Assembly (NCBI RefSeq): GCF_016808335.1
Contig: NC_053148.1
Span: 12,951,433 to 13,015,432 of the forward strand
Source of the DNA: Panicum virgatum
Taxonomy: Eukaryota; Streptophyta; Magnoliopsida; Poales; Poaceae
Length of the DNA: 64,000 nucleotides
Direction: 5' to 3'
Positions 63,068-64,000 of the stretch are shown here, piece by piece. The position numbers and the translations under genes were made by a program. Each line of letters starts with the position of its first letter. Within the stretch, counting starts at the first letter, position 1. The notes below the pieces were generated by a model that was not told the origin of the DNA, made no database searches, and saw nothing but the letters and a program-made list of their open reading frames with translations.

Positions 63068-64000
63068 TGTTGACACCAGATTTTGGCACGTGTCAAGGAG
63101 GCGTGTTGTGAAGGAGAAAGGGTTCTGCGTTGTACGATCGGTAGATTTGGGAGGATGATCGTGTGCCACGGTCAAAGATCTTGCTGATCAAAGGAGAAGG
63201 AGTTGACCAGATATTTTGGCTTCGGTTTGGCAAGGGTTATTTTATTTTTAGATGTAGTTTTTATTCCTTAGAATAGAATCGTGCTTTGCCGTAATTGGCT
63301 AGAATTGTGTTAACGTGCGGTATAAATATAAGCCCCCGGACTATTGTAAAGATTGATACACATCCAAACAAACAAACTTTACTATTTGCAATTTACTTTC
63401 TCGTCGGTGACGTCGCCATCCCTTTTTCTTTTTTGTGAGTTCTTTCGAGCTGATCAAGGACGTCTCACATTCGAGCGACTTGATTTGCTGATAAGTTTTC
63501 GTTTACCGAGTAAATCTGAGCTTTAACTTCCGGGCGCATCGCTGTCGCTTCGTTCAGATCTATTCAAAATTTATCGAATTTATCTAAGCTTTGATCTCGG
63601 GCGCATCGCTGTTTTCTCGTTTAAATTAATTCACAAACTACCCAACTTAGTGATCTATTTAATCGGCTGTAAGCTCCTTATTTATCACGATAAACCCTGT
63701 AAAGCCGATTAGATTGAATTATAAGCTTAACTTTGTCTAGATCCATATATTCGTGGGTTTGTACATTGTTACTCGGCACGTGTCGGCTTTAGATCTAGCA
63801 GTCTAGCTGCTTATCAGCATCGGCAGCTCATTGCCGATCCCTTATAGATCGCTTTTATTACACGCTCATCATACCTGATCTTTTGTCGTTTTCTGTATCG
63901 GCAGGACCTTGCCGATACCCCACGTAAGAGTGATTCAGAAATCCAGCCAATACACTCTTGAATTTGACGGTTTGCTGTTTTCTTGTCAATTTACATGTCA
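63068..64000 (+). repeat. 3' LTR of the Tat-lineage element, cut by the window end
   Basis: TGTTGACACC at 63068 through 64000; about 90 bp more would be expected from the length of the 5' LTR. Same order of motifs as 50235-51260. Confidence 0.9.

Larger units (their letters stand above)
50235..64000 (+). mobile_element. Ty3/gypsy LTR retrotransposon, Tat lineage, with nested insertions
   Basis: 5' LTR at 50235-51260, 3' LTR from 63068 running past the window end. Gag at 51301-53963 and pol (RT, RNase H, second RNase H, integrase) at 57500-60538. The RNase H-like stretch near LFFDGSSCGVGSG plus TTNNQAEYQAFLKG, in addition to the canonical RNase H, marks the Tat lineage. Insertions: an LTR element at 53916-57078 with a solo LTR inside it, and an inverted solo LTR at 60689-61821. 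No aspartic protease domain is visible between gag (about 57490) and RT. Several stops make it defective. Confidence 0.9.

Overview
The window is nuclear DNA of a grass, probably panicoid, although the species cannot be fixed from sequence alone. The evidence is GC-rich single-exon genes with NCC/NCG-biased codons, grass-type MITEs, a tRNA-like SINE, a plant Helitron, Tat-lineage Ty3/gypsy DNA and a plastid atpI fragment. It is a small gene island broken up by layered transposon insertions. Many insertions can be dated relative to each other because their target-site duplications (TSDs) are still readable.

Layout. 1-3.1 kb: no gene; a MITE whose left arm is tandemly triplicated. 3.2-4.2 kb: EXORDIUM-like gene A, broken by one in-frame TAG. 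4.5-4.9 kb: SINE with a perfect 17-bp TSD. 5.8-12.75 kb: a 5'-truncated LINE (+) split by a younger full-length LINE (-) with a 15-bp TSD. 13.6-14.6 kb: EXORDIUM-like gene B, also broken by one in-frame TAG. 14.8-15.4 kb: palindromic MITEs. 15.6-28.5 kb: a decayed autonomous Helitron (-) holding a 4.1-kb solo LTR. 29.0-30.4 kb: an A1 aspartic protease gene with a broken 5' end. 30.45-31.6 kb: a 1.13-kb Mutator-like element with 252-bp terminal inverted repeats.

32.1-33.3 kb (perhaps to 35.6 kb): PP2A activator PTPA. 36.2-38.7 kb: a PLS-class PPR gene whose single intron carries a plastid atpI insertion. 39.9-41.6 kb: a small non-autonomous LTR element. 42.06 kb: tRNA-Asp(GTC). 42.7-43.5 kb: an ARF-family GTPase gene lacking the segment between G3 and G4. 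44.3-49.0 kb (-): a nuclear poly(A)-binding protein (PABPN type) in six exons, with a 620-bp solo LTR in intron 3. 49.2-50.0 kb: a hAT element just upstream of it. 50.2 kb to the end: a Tat-lineage Ty3/gypsy element containing a second LTR element, which itself contains a solo LTR; it also has an inverted solo LTR of its own family at the end of pol, and a spliced-looking antisense ORF before the 3' LTR.

The genes that look intact are PTPA, the PPR gene, PABPN and tRNA-Asp. The two EXORDIUM-like genes, the ARF gene and the protease carry lesions. No multi-gene pathway or defence system is evident. The interest lies in the insertion history, in how transposons have touched gene parts (poly(A) signal, introns, upstream DNA), and in the antisense gene inside the gypsy element.
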